A DNA stretch of 64,000 bases from Lacticaseibacillus sharpeae JCM 1186 = DSM 20505 (lineage in GTDB: Bacteria; Bacillota; Bacilli; Lactobacillales; Lactobacillaceae): NCBI RefSeq assembly GCF_001436225.1, contig NZ_AYYO01000056.1, positions 1-64,000 on the forward strand. The letters run 5' to 3'. Made by a program: the position numbers and the translations under genes. Numbering within the stretch: position 1 is the first letter of the stretch; every line of letters starts with the position of its first letter. Below, in pieces: positions 50,108 to 56,726 of this stretch. The notes beneath the pieces are model-generated. The model saw nothing but the letters and a program-made list of their open reading frames with translations, was not told the origin of the DNA and searched no databases.

Positions 50108-50127
50108 TCGACTATAGGGTCTATGCT
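50097..50127 (+). promoter_or_regulatory. MerR-type promoter 1 of the cassette
   Basis: TTGACC (50097-50102) and TATGCT (50122-50127) are separated by 19 bases, and the spacer region holds the dyad CCTCTAGT-CG-ACTATAGG (50101-50118). A 19-bp spacer with a central dyad is the hallmark of MerR-activated promoters. Confidence 0.85.
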
Positions 50128-50148
50128 GTGATCTGAGGGGGTCTTGGC

Positions 50149-50823
50149 ATGAAAATTATGATTATTGGCGTGTTCGGTCGCGCGGGGCGGGCGATTTATC
50201 GAGAAGCTCAGCGACGGGGACACGAGGTCGTCGGCGTCGCGCACCGTCGCCACAAGCATCCCGTGGTGGATCAGTTGATCCTCAAAGATATCCAAGCGTT
50301 GACCAAAGACGATGTTAAAGGCTTTGATGCAGTGATTGACGCCGTCGGGGCGTGGTCTACGCAGACTGAAGTTGTGCACACATTAGGGCTGGCGCATGTG
50401 ATTGCTTTATTGCAAGGCACGAAGACGCGCTATTTGAAAGTCGGTGGGGCTAACACGCTGTATACAGATTCTGAGCATCACCATCAACTCCAAGAATATC
50501 GGCGGTATTACCCGCGCTATATGCAGGATTTGTGTTTAGCGCATAGCATTGGCTTGGAGCAACTAAAAGACAGTCACGATGTTTTGTGGACATACGTGAC
50601 GCCACCGTATAATTTTGATCCTGCAGGGCACACGACTGGGCACTATCAAGTGACCGGGGATGAATATTTTCCCACACCTGATCCAAGTGATGGGCAAAAT
50701 GATTACATCAGTTATTCAGATTATGCCAAAGGGATGATCGATATCGTTGAGAGTCATCAATATATTGGTCAGCAGATTACCTTATTTTCAGGCAACAATC
50801 CAGATCCCAGTCAACGCTATTGA
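50149..50823 (+). CDS. NAD(P)-binding Rossmann protein (NmrA/SDR-like)
   Basis: Atypical short-chain dehydrogenase-like protein of 224 residues. The nucleotide-binding start IMIIGVFGRAGRAIYREA (residues 3-20) shows the GxxGxxG pattern, and YISYSDYAKGMIDIVE lies near the C-terminus. The substrate is unknown; quinone or enal reductases and redox sensors occur in this family. It starts 42 bases after merR, under the MerR-type promoter at 50097, and ends in its own terminator. Confidence 0.8.
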   Translation: MKIMIIGVFGRAGRAIYREAQRRGHEVVGVAHRRHKHPVVDQLILKDIQALTKDDVKGFDAVIDAVGAWSTQTEVVHTLGLAHVIALLQGTKTRYLKVGGANTLYTDSEHHHQLQEYRRYYPRYMQDLCLAHSIGLEQLKDSHDVLWTYVTPPYNFDPAGHTTGHYQVTGDEYFPTPDPSDGQNDYISYSDYAKGMIDIVESHQYIGQQITLFSGNNPDPSQRY

Positions 50824-50832
50824 GTTGCGCCT

Positions 50833-50863
50833 AAATCTCGCTGATTATCAGCGGGATTTTTTT
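50833..50863 (+). terminator. terminator after the NmrA-like gene
   Basis: AATCTCGCTGA pairs with TCAGCGGGATT and is followed by seven T. Confidence 0.88.
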
Positions 50864-50872
50864 GAAAAATGC

Positions 50873-50917
50873 TTGACCTCTAGTTCACTATAGGCTGTAT
50901 TGTAGTGCTTGCACTAC
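50873..50917 (+). promoter_or_regulatory. MerR-type promoter 2 with a second palindrome
   Basis: TTGACC (50873-50878) and TATTGT (50898-50903) again have a 19-base spacer, with dyad CCTCTAGT-TC-ACTATAGG (50877-50894). A perfect palindrome GTAGTGC-TT-GCACTAC (50902-50917) covers the end of the -10 and the start site. Confidence 0.85.
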
Positions 50918-50949
50918 GAAAGTGAAAATCAAAATATTGGAGGGATAGC

Positions 50950-51897
50950 GTGGTATTTTTAGCGTTGCTGCCCATTATCATGGGTGCGGGATTAGCGACC
51001 CAAACGGCGATTAATTCAAAATTGCGTCAGTTTGTGGGCTCGCCGTATTTGGCTTCAGGCATTTCGTTTATGATTGGGCTGCTGTTTTTGTTCATTTTAG
51101 GGCGATTGGTGCATCAACCAATGCTGCCAACTGCCAGTTTTGTGACCACACAACCTTGGTGGATTTGGCTTGGCGGGGTCTTTGGCGTGATTGGATTAAC
51201 GGGCAACATTGTGTTGTTTAGCACCTTAGGCAGTATTCAAGCGTCAGTGTTGCCGATTCTCGGCCAGATCATCATGGGCGTGGTGATCGATCAATTCGGT
51301 CTATTCGGGTCGCGAGTCCAAGGCATGACTTGGTTGAAATTCCTCGGTGTCGTGATATTGGTAATCGGCGTTTTGATTACGATTGGCGTGATTGGCCCCA
51401 CTGATCCGCTGACGAAGCGTTCCTTAGCGAAAATGCATGTGCAATATCAGCTGCTTTACCAAATTTTTGGCGTGGCAGCAGGGATGCTGATGGCGTCACA
51501 AACGGCGATCAATGGCCGTTTAGGGGTGCAGTTAGGCTCAAGTATTCAAGCCGCGACGATTTCGTTTGCGCTTGGAACAATCCTATTATTTTTGGTGCTT
51601 TGGTTCACGCATACCAGTTTTAGGCCAATTCGGGATGCGGTGATTGCGACTAAGCATTATTGGTGGTTGTGGTGTGGCGGTGCAATCGGTGGGGCATACA
51701 TTTTGTGCAGTGCATGGTTAGCGCCATTATTAGGCACTGGCCAAGTTGTGATTTTGGCGTTGTTTGGCCAATTGCTATTCAGCGCAGTTGTTGAACACTT
51801 CGGCATGTTTGATTCATTCACAGCATCGATTGAACGGGAAAAAATCATCGGGTTGATTGTGATGTTTGTCAGTGTAGTCGAGATCCACTTCGTTTAA
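50950..51897 (+). CDS. DMT-family (YdcZ-type) membrane transporter
   Basis: Predicted membrane transporter made of two tandem YdcZ/DUF606 repeats. The 315-residue protein has about ten spans. Each half has the same opening: MGAGLATQTAINSKLRQFVGS (near residue 11) and MLMASQTAINGRLGVQLGS (near 180). Substrate unknown. The GTG start follows GGAGGGATAGC. It is driven by MerR-type promoter 2 and is followed after 12 bases by a NAD(P)-binding gene. Confidence 0.85.
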   Translation: MVFLALLPIIMGAGLATQTAINSKLRQFVGSPYLASGISFMIGLLFLFILGRLVHQPMLPTASFVTTQPWWIWLGGVFGVIGLTGNIVLFSTLGSIQASVLPILGQIIMGVVIDQFGLFGSRVQGMTWLKFLGVVILVIGVLITIGVIGPTDPLTKRSLAKMHVQYQLLYQIFGVAAGMLMASQTAINGRLGVQLGSSIQAATISFALGTILLFLVLWFTHTSFRPIRDAVIATKHYWWLWCGGAIGGAYILCSAWLAPLLGTGQVVILALFGQLLFSAVVEHFGMFDSFTASIEREKIIGLIVMFVSVVEIHFV

Positions 51898-51909
51898 AGG
51901 AGAATTTGA

Positions 51910-52569
51910 ATGACTAAAAATGTTTTGATCCTAGGTGCTAGCGGTTCAATTGCAAGAATTGTGGTGCAGAATCTGTTGGCGCAAGTCGGCGCTGACATTA
52001 CCAAATTAACGCTATTGGTACGGCATCCCCAAAAGCTGGCCGGACTTGATCTAGCCAATCGTGGCGTGCAAGTCGTCCAAGCAGATGTGCTCAACACGGA
52101 CCACTTGGCGACAATCATGGCTGGTCAGTCACTAGTTTACGGGAACTTGTATGGTGCGGATCTTGGCCAACAGGCGGCTTCGGTGGTCAAGGCGATGCAT
52201 CAAGCACAAGTGCGGCGTCTGATCTGGATTTCTGCCAATGGTGTTTATGGTGAAATTCCGGGGGCATATGGTCGCTGGAATCAAGCGATGCTAGGCAGTA
52301 CGTTAACGGCCTACGCAGATGCCACTAAGGTAGTCGAAGCGAGTCAATTAGATTACACGCTGATTCGTCCCGCATGGTTTCAAGATGAGCCAGAAGTGGA
52401 TTACGAAATGACGTTCAAGGGCGAGGCGTTCAAGGGGACCGAAATTTCCCGTCAAAGTGTGGCTGATCTGGTCGAAAAGCTGATCCATGATCCGGAACAA
52501 TTAATCGGCGAATCTGTTGGCATCAGTAAACCTAATACTGCAGGACCGGCGCCACGGTGGTATAGCTAG
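51910..52569 (+). CDS. NAD(P)-binding Rossmann protein (atypical SDR)
   Basis: The 219-residue protein starts VLILGASGSIARIVVQNLL, with the GxSGxxA variant of the nucleotide motif, and has LIWISANGVYGEIPGAYG near residue 100 and TLIRPAWF near 155. It resembles the protein at the window end (63564) and NmrA-like SDRs; substrate unknown. AAAGGAG upstream. It is last gene of the cassette, translated with the DMT transporter. Confidence 0.82.
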   Translation: MTKNVLILGASGSIARIVVQNLLAQVGADITKLTLLVRHPQKLAGLDLANRGVQVVQADVLNTDHLATIMAGQSLVYGNLYGADLGQQAASVVKAMHQAQVRRLIWISANGVYGEIPGAYGRWNQAMLGSTLTAYADATKVVEASQLDYTLIRPAWFQDEPEVDYEMTFKGEAFKGTEISRQSVADLVEKLIHDPEQLIGESVGISKPNTAGPAPRWYS

Positions 52570-52677
52570 ACTGACAGCGATTGATACCACGGTGCTTAAA
52601 GCTAGGTCTCAAGCAGGCTTGTACGGCTCGTTAGTTCGCCAAGCATTAATTTTGCGCATAGGAACACCGAGAAAATC

Positions 52678-52713
52678 AAAGCATCCCGCATGCGGGGGTG
52701 CTTTTTTCGTGGG
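52678..52713 (+). terminator. duplicated rpsI-type terminator, copy 2
   Basis: CAAAGCATCCCGCATGCGG and then GGGTGCTTTTTTCGTGGG; differs from 49536-49571 by about two substitutions and one inserted base. It can terminate transcripts from the cassette. Confidence 0.85.
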
Positions 52714-52742
52714 TGAAATTTCGGTGTGTGCCCCAGATTCTG

Positions 52743-52801
52743 TTTACGTCAGCGAAAAATTTGTGCTAGTCTTGTGTTTGTTAGCTTACTAACAAACACA
52801 A
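52743..52801 (+). promoter_or_regulatory. MFS promoter with long palindrome
   Basis: TTTACG (52743-52748) and an extended -10 TGCTAGTCT (52764-52772) are followed by a perfect inverted repeat TTGTGTTTGTTAG / CTAACAAACACAA (52772-52784 with 52789-52801) separated by CTTA. It abuts the AGGAGGG ribosome site. It may be a repressor operator or an RNA hairpin. TAACAAACACA recurs at 54254. Confidence 0.65.
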
Positions 52802-52812
52802 GGAGGGTAAGT

Positions 52813-54207
52813 GTGAAAGAAAAAATCTCGCCAAGAGTGGTCGGTGCAATCGTTGCGACCGGCTTAATGTCGTTTTGTGGGGTCATGGTGGAAACGGCCA
52901 TGAATATTACCTTTCCCACCTTAATGCGGGAGTTCCGCATTGGGACCAGTACCGTGCAGTGGATGACCACATTGTATTTACTGGTGGTGGCGGTAATGGT
53001 GCCGTTGTCCGCAACGTTGAAGCGCCGGTTTAAGATGCGGAACTTGTTTCTGGTCGCCATCAGTCTCTTCATTGCCGGCGTAATCATCGACGGTTTGGCA
53101 CCGGCGTTTTGGGTGCTATTACTGGGGCGCGGAATTCAGGGCCTGGGCACCGGGATTGCCTTGCCGCTCATGTTTAACATCATCCTGGAGCGGGTGCCGG
53201 CCAGCAAACGTGGCATGATGATGGGCGTCGGAACCATGATTACGGGGGTCGCACCAGCACTGGGCCCGACATTTGGCGGCCTAGTGGTAGGGGCCATGTC
53301 GTGGCGCTTTATCTTTGCGTTCCTGTTGCCCGTGCTGATTGTGGCGCTGGGTTTGGGCGTCAGCTGTATTGAACAAAAATCGGTGCCAGTGGCCGCGCAG
53401 ATTGATCAGTTGAGTGTGGTCCTGATTGTCGTGACGTTTTGTGGGTTGATTTTTGGCATTTCCAATTGGGGGGCGCAGCCGTTTATTAGCTTGCCGGTTG
53501 CCGGCGCCCTGGCAGTCGGGGTGCTGGCCTTGATTTGGTTCACACATCGGTGCCTGACGATTAGCGTGCCGATTATCAATCTACGGCTATTTCGCAACCC
53601 CGCGTTTGTTGAAGCGCTCCTCGCCTTCGCCTGTGTTCAGATTGGCTCATTGAGTCTGAGCTTCCTGCTGCCAAACTACATTCAGCTGGTTAACCACAGT
53701 AGTGCGCTAATCGCGGGCCTCGTGGTACTGCCGGGGGCGGCCGTTGGTGCGGTGGTGGGGCCATTGAGCGGCCGCTGGTATGACGTCGCTGGGGCACGGG
53801 CGCCGCTGCGAACCAGTGCGGTGATTTCCCTGCTGGGCACTGTGGGTCTGTGGCTCTTGGGGAATCAGTTGGTTAACCTTGCCATTTTGTTTTTGTACAC
53901 ATTATTTATGTTCGGTCGCGGCGTCGGGTTCGGCAACATTATGACCGTGGGGCTGAATCAACTGCCCACGACTGATTATGCGGACGGTAACGCAATCTTC
54001 AACACCGTTCAGCAATTCACGGCGGCCCTTGGTATCAGTATGGCGGCCGCGATTGTGGCTGCAGGGCAGGCACATAGCACCTCGCAGGTTGTGGGGACGA
54101 TTAATGGTAGTGTGCACAGCTTTGCGGTGCTCGCACTGCTGACGATTATTGAACTAGTTGTGCTGTGGCATGTGACGCGGAAAAATATTTCGCCGGCAAA
54201 TGCATAA
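52813..54207 (+). CDS. MFS exporter, DHA2 (drug/H+) family
   Basis: Proton-driven exporter, probably for drugs or toxic organics. The 464-residue protein has about 14 predicted spans. It opens SFCGVMVETAMNITFPTLMREF, with WMTTLYLLVVAVMVPLSATLKRRF (motif A region) and RGIQGLGTGIALPLMFNII. The GTG start at 52813 is five bases after AGGAGGG. It is not followed by a terminator, but the next gene has its own MerR-type promoter. Confidence 0.88.
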   Translation: MKEKISPRVVGAIVATGLMSFCGVMVETAMNITFPTLMREFRIGTSTVQWMTTLYLLVVAVMVPLSATLKRRFKMRNLFLVAISLFIAGVIIDGLAPAFWVLLLGRGIQGLGTGIALPLMFNIILERVPASKRGMMMGVGTMITGVAPALGPTFGGLVVGAMSWRFIFAFLLPVLIVALGLGVSCIEQKSVPVAAQIDQLSVVLIVVTFCGLIFGISNWGAQPFISLPVAGALAVGVLALIWFTHRCLTISVPIINLRLFRNPAFVEALLAFACVQIGSLSLSFLLPNYIQLVNHSSALIAGLVVLPGAAVGAVVGPLSGRWYDVAGARAPLRTSAVISLLGTVGLWLLGNQLVNLAILFLYTLFMFGRGVGFGNIMTVGLNQLPTTDYADGNAIFNTVQQFTAALGISMAAAIVAAGQAHSTSQVVGTINGSVHSFAVLALLTIIELVVLWHVTRKNISPANA

Positions 54208-54213
54208 TTTTCC

Positions 54214-54260
54214 TTGCTTTGAAGTGCACTCCAAGGTTTACACTGACTTTTGTTAACAAA
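54214..54260 (+). promoter_or_regulatory. MerR-type promoter of the aldo/keto reductase gene
   Basis: TTGCTT (54214-54219) and TACACT (54239-54244) have a 19-base spacer containing a dyad around GAAGTGCACTCC. A perfect palindrome TTTGTTAACAAA (54249-54260) follows at the start site. Confidence 0.75.
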
Positions 54261-54284
54261 CACAGAATGCGGTGGAGGCAGAAT

Positions 54285-55145
54285 ATGCTTGAAAAGACAA
54301 TTAAACTGAACAATGGCGTCAAGATTCCGCAGCTTGGACTTGGGACCTGGCTGATTGATGACGATAAGGTGGCGGCAGTAGTGACTGGTGCCATTCAGGC
54401 GGGGTACCGCCACATCGATACCGCGCAGGCGTACGGTAACGAACGCGGTGTTGGTGCGGGCGTGCGCAACAGTGGTGTGGCCCGCAGCGAAATTTTCGTC
54501 ACCACCAAGTTGGCGGCGGAACACAAGGATTATGCAAGTGCAGCGGCCGCGATTGATGAATCGCTGCGCAAGCTTGATCTTGACTACATCGACATGATGA
54601 TTATCCACAGTCCTGAACCGTGGGCGGACTTCCGCGATGGTGACCATTATTTTGCGGGTAACGTGGCTGCGTGGCAGGCGCTGGAAGACGCGTACAAGGC
54701 AGGCAAAATTCGGGCAATCGGCCTGTCGAACTTTGAGCAGGTGGACCTCGATAACATTTTGGCCCACGGAACGGTCAAACCGGCTGTGAACCAGGTGCTC
54801 GCCCACGTCGGTAACATGCCTAGTGCCCTCATCGAGTACACGCGGGCGCAGGGAATTGCCGTTGAGGCGTACTCCCCAGTGGCCCACGGTGCCATGATGA
54901 AAAGTGCCGCAATGGTCCAGATGGCGGCGCAGTACAACGTAACCGTGCCCCAGCTGGCTATCCGGTATGATTTGCAGCTGGGGCTCATCACCCTGCCTAA
55001 GTCGGGTAACCTGGATCACGTCAAAAGTAACGCGGCGGTGGACTTCACGATTAGCGCTGCGGATATGCAGACGCTGGCGGGGATCCAGTTCACTGATTAC
55101 GGTGAATCTAAGGCCTTTCCCGTCTACAGCGGCAAACAAGACTAA
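54285..55145 (+). CDS. aldo/keto reductase
   Basis: NADPH-dependent reductase of aldehydes or ketones. The 286-residue TIM-barrel protein has LGLGTWLIDDD at the start, DTAQAYGNERGVG near residue 47 (catalytic Asp and Tyr), TTKLA near 75 (Lys), IIHSPEPW near 110 (His) and IGLSNF near 145. It is like 2,5-diketo-gluconate reductase-type AKRs; natural substrate unknown. ATG 54285 follows GGAGG by six bases. The MerR-type promoter suggests induction by electrophiles such as aldehydes. Confidence 0.9.
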   Translation: MLEKTIKLNNGVKIPQLGLGTWLIDDDKVAAVVTGAIQAGYRHIDTAQAYGNERGVGAGVRNSGVARSEIFVTTKLAAEHKDYASAAAAIDESLRKLDLDYIDMMIIHSPEPWADFRDGDHYFAGNVAAWQALEDAYKAGKIRAIGLSNFEQVDLDNILAHGTVKPAVNQVLAHVGNMPSALIEYTRAQGIAVEAYSPVAHGAMMKSAAMVQMAAQYNVTVPQLAIRYDLQLGLITLPKSGNLDHVKSNAAVDFTISAADMQTLAGIQFTDYGESKAFPVYSGKQD

Positions 55146-55148
55146 ACT

Positions 55149-55182
55149 AACGCCTCGGGGCCAGCGGCTCCGGGGCGTTTTG
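55149..55182 (+). terminator. aldo/keto reductase terminator
   Basis: ACGCCTCGGGGC pairs with GCTCCGGGGCGT around CAGCG, followed by TTTTG. Confidence 0.82.
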
Positions 55183-55192
55183 CGGTTAACGG

Positions 55193-55252
55193 TTGGTTTG
55201 CGTTTGTGTAAGCGGTACAATTGAGGTTATCAAGCCAGGGTACGCCCTGACT
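55193..55252 (+). promoter_or_regulatory. promoter and leader of the zinc-ribbon gene
   Basis: TTGGTT (55193-55198) and TACAAT (55216-55221) are 17 bases apart. The transcript would begin close to a CAGGG-TACG-CCCTG hairpin, whose loop has the stable UNCG form. Confidence 0.6.
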
Positions 55253-55295
55253 TTGGCGCAGTATACGGCTATTTTTGGAACTGGAGGAGATATTC

Positions 55296-55511
55296 ATGGA
55301 TAATCAGCAGCAAAAACAGCAGCCATGCCCATTTTGTGGCGGGACTGAATTCGTCGTCGGTAAGCAGGACGGCCAGGCACAGGTGATGAACGCGGGCAAG
55401 AAGCTCACGTTCACCGGGGTGAGCCTGATGCACATCATTTGCACGAACTGCGGGACGGTTGTGCAATCATTCACGCCGGAACTCGACAAGATTCGGCGGT
55501 GGGGGAACTAA
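55296..55511 (+). CDS. small zinc-ribbon protein
   Basis: The 71-residue protein carries two cysteine pairs, CPFCGG (residues 10-15) and CTNCG (residues 49-53), a probable zinc ribbon. The region between has basic and hydrophobic residues, and the protein ends KIRRWGN. Family and role are not recognised; nucleic-acid or protein binding is possible. The ATG at 55296 is nine bases after GGAGGAG. One base separates it from the next small gene. Confidence 0.78.
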   Translation: MDNQQQKQQPCPFCGGTEFVVGKQDGQAQVMNAGKKLTFTGVSLMHIICTNCGTVVQSFTPELDKIRRWGN

Positions 55512-55512
55512 C

Positions 55513-55647
55513 ATGACGAGAATGACCTGGAAAAAATTCAGCATCATTATGACCGGCTTGGCCACCATTAATGGCGTGCTCAGCCTGATGAATTACGCCC
55601 TGGATGCGGCTGATGCTGAGGACGCAGATGCGGAAACCGAAGAATAG
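55513..55647 (+). CDS. micro-protein with one membrane span
   Basis: A 44-residue product: basic start (MTRMTWKKF), one hydrophobic segment (about residues 10-27) and a very acidic tail (DAADAEDADAETEE). It begins one base after the zinc-ribbon stop and its ribosome site GGGGG lies in that gene, so the two should be translated together. Function unknown; the spacing and the charge pattern argue for a real gene. Confidence 0.6.
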   Translation: MTRMTWKKFSIIMTGLATINGVLSLMNYALDAADAEDADAETEE

Positions 55648-55666
55648 CAAATGGTGGTGAGCACTG

Positions 55667-56551
55667 GTGGAAATTCGGTTACTTAAATATTTTTGGACGG
55701 TAGCCGAAGTGGGCACGGTGTCGGGCGCGGCTGAGGTCTTGCACATCACCCAGCCCACCTTGAGCCGCCAACTGCAGGCGCTGGCAGACGAGCTGGACAC
55801 GCCACTATTTGTGCGCGAACACAACCGGCTGGTTTTGACCAAGGCGGGCGTGTTCCTGAAGAGCCGTGCGGCCGAGATTTTGGCGTTAACGCAGCAAACG
55901 GAGCAGGAGTTCATTGATCAAAAGCACGCGGCCATTAGCGGCAATCTGCGCATTGGCTGCGTGGAGGCCGATAATTCGGACACGATGGCCGAGATTTTGG
56001 AAGAACTCGTGCAGGATTACCCCGCGGTGACGTTCACCGTGATTACGGGGGATGGCGCCCAAATCTCTGAGCAGCTGGACAAAGGGTTGCTGGACGTTGC
56101 CATCCTGATTGAGCCGATTGACACCGCGAAGTACAACACGTTGCGCCTGCCGCGGGCTGAACGCTGGGGCATTTTGACTAGCGCCCAGTCGCTGCTCGCC
56201 CGCAAGCGGGAAATTCACCCGGCGGATCTGCAGGACGTGCCGTTAATGTTGTCGCACCGCCCGCTAGTTGAAGCGATGCTGAATGAGTGGGCGGGTACCG
56301 ATGCGGGTCAGTTCCGCGTGGTGGGTCGTTACAATCTGAACTTCAACATTCAGCCGTTGATCGAGCGGCAGATTGGGTCCGCCTTGTCGATTCAAGGCGT
56401 GACGCAGGATATTGACTCAAGCAAATTGAAATTCGTGCCGCTGGCGCCCGCGCTGACCACCCATTGCGTTCTAACTTGGCGCAAAGAGCGGGTGGTGACG
56501 CCCTTGGTCAGTGAATATTTACGGCGTTTTCAAGCGGCATTCGCCAATTAG
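55667..56551 (+). CDS. LysR-family transcription regulator
   Basis: The 294-residue protein has the N-terminal winged helix (VSGAAEVLHITQPTLSRQLQAL, residues 18-39) and then a two-lobed effector domain. It is 19 bases after the micro-protein gene and read in the same direction, so it is probably in the same transcript. Targets are unknown; no divergent partner gene is present, which is unusual for LysR regulators. GTG start with a GGTGGTGAG site. Confidence 0.9.
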   Translation: MEIRLLKYFWTVAEVGTVSGAAEVLHITQPTLSRQLQALADELDTPLFVREHNRLVLTKAGVFLKSRAAEILALTQQTEQEFIDQKHAAISGNLRIGCVEADNSDTMAEILEELVQDYPAVTFTVITGDGAQISEQLDKGLLDVAILIEPIDTAKYNTLRLPRAERWGILTSAQSLLARKREIHPADLQDVPLMLSHRPLVEAMLNEWAGTDAGQFRVVGRYNLNFNIQPLIERQIGSALSIQGVTQDIDSSKLKFVPLAPALTTHCVLTWRKERVVTPLVSEYLRRFQAAFAN

Positions 56552-56582
56552 GCGCCACTTAACCAACAAAATAGCTCAAAAT

Positions 56583-56605
56583 GACGGTCAAGGACCGTAT
56601 TTTTG
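56583..56605 (+). terminator. terminator after the lysR gene
   Basis: ACGGTC-AAG-GACCGT hairpin followed by ATTTTTG; a short stem but with a T run. Confidence 0.65.
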
Positions 56606-56652
56606 CCAAAAACTGGCGGAAATGCGGCGCCTGGCCGTTTTGTATTCTTTAG

Positions 56653-56680
56653 TTACACTTACGTAATACCCACGTAATAT
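56653..56680 (+). promoter_or_regulatory. possible WalR box at the NlpC/P60 promoter
   Basis: CGTAAT-ACCCA-CGTAAT (56662-56678) matches the WalR (YycF) consensus TGTWAH-N5-TGTWAH except for C at the first base of each half. A possible promoter (TTACAC 56653-56658, TAATAT 56675-56680) overlaps it. WalRK controls cell-wall hydrolases in Firmicutes. Confidence 0.5.
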
Positions 56681-56726
56681 TAGGATGTTAGTCTAGCCTA
56701 CAGTTAGTTAAGAAAACGCGGAGGTT

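Larger units (their letters stand above)
49572..52677. other. probable imported cassette
   Basis: Four genes of lower GC and different codon choice (more TTG, ATT and GAT, fewer CTG and GAC) lie between two near-identical copies of the rpsI terminator. The block carries its own regulator and matching promoters. No transposase, integrase or tRNA end is seen, so entry by homologous recombination at the shared terminator is inferred. The last 108 bases (52570-52677) hold nothing recognisable. Confidence 0.6.

Noticed and set aside
49572-52677. Insertion sequence or prophage remnant as the cause of the cassette
   Set aside because: No transposase, integrase, terminal inverted repeat or target duplication beyond the terminator copies was found.
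52570-52677. Pseudogene remnant between the last cassette gene and the second terminator
   Set aside because: Translating the stretch in all frames gave nothing recognisable; too short to support a call.
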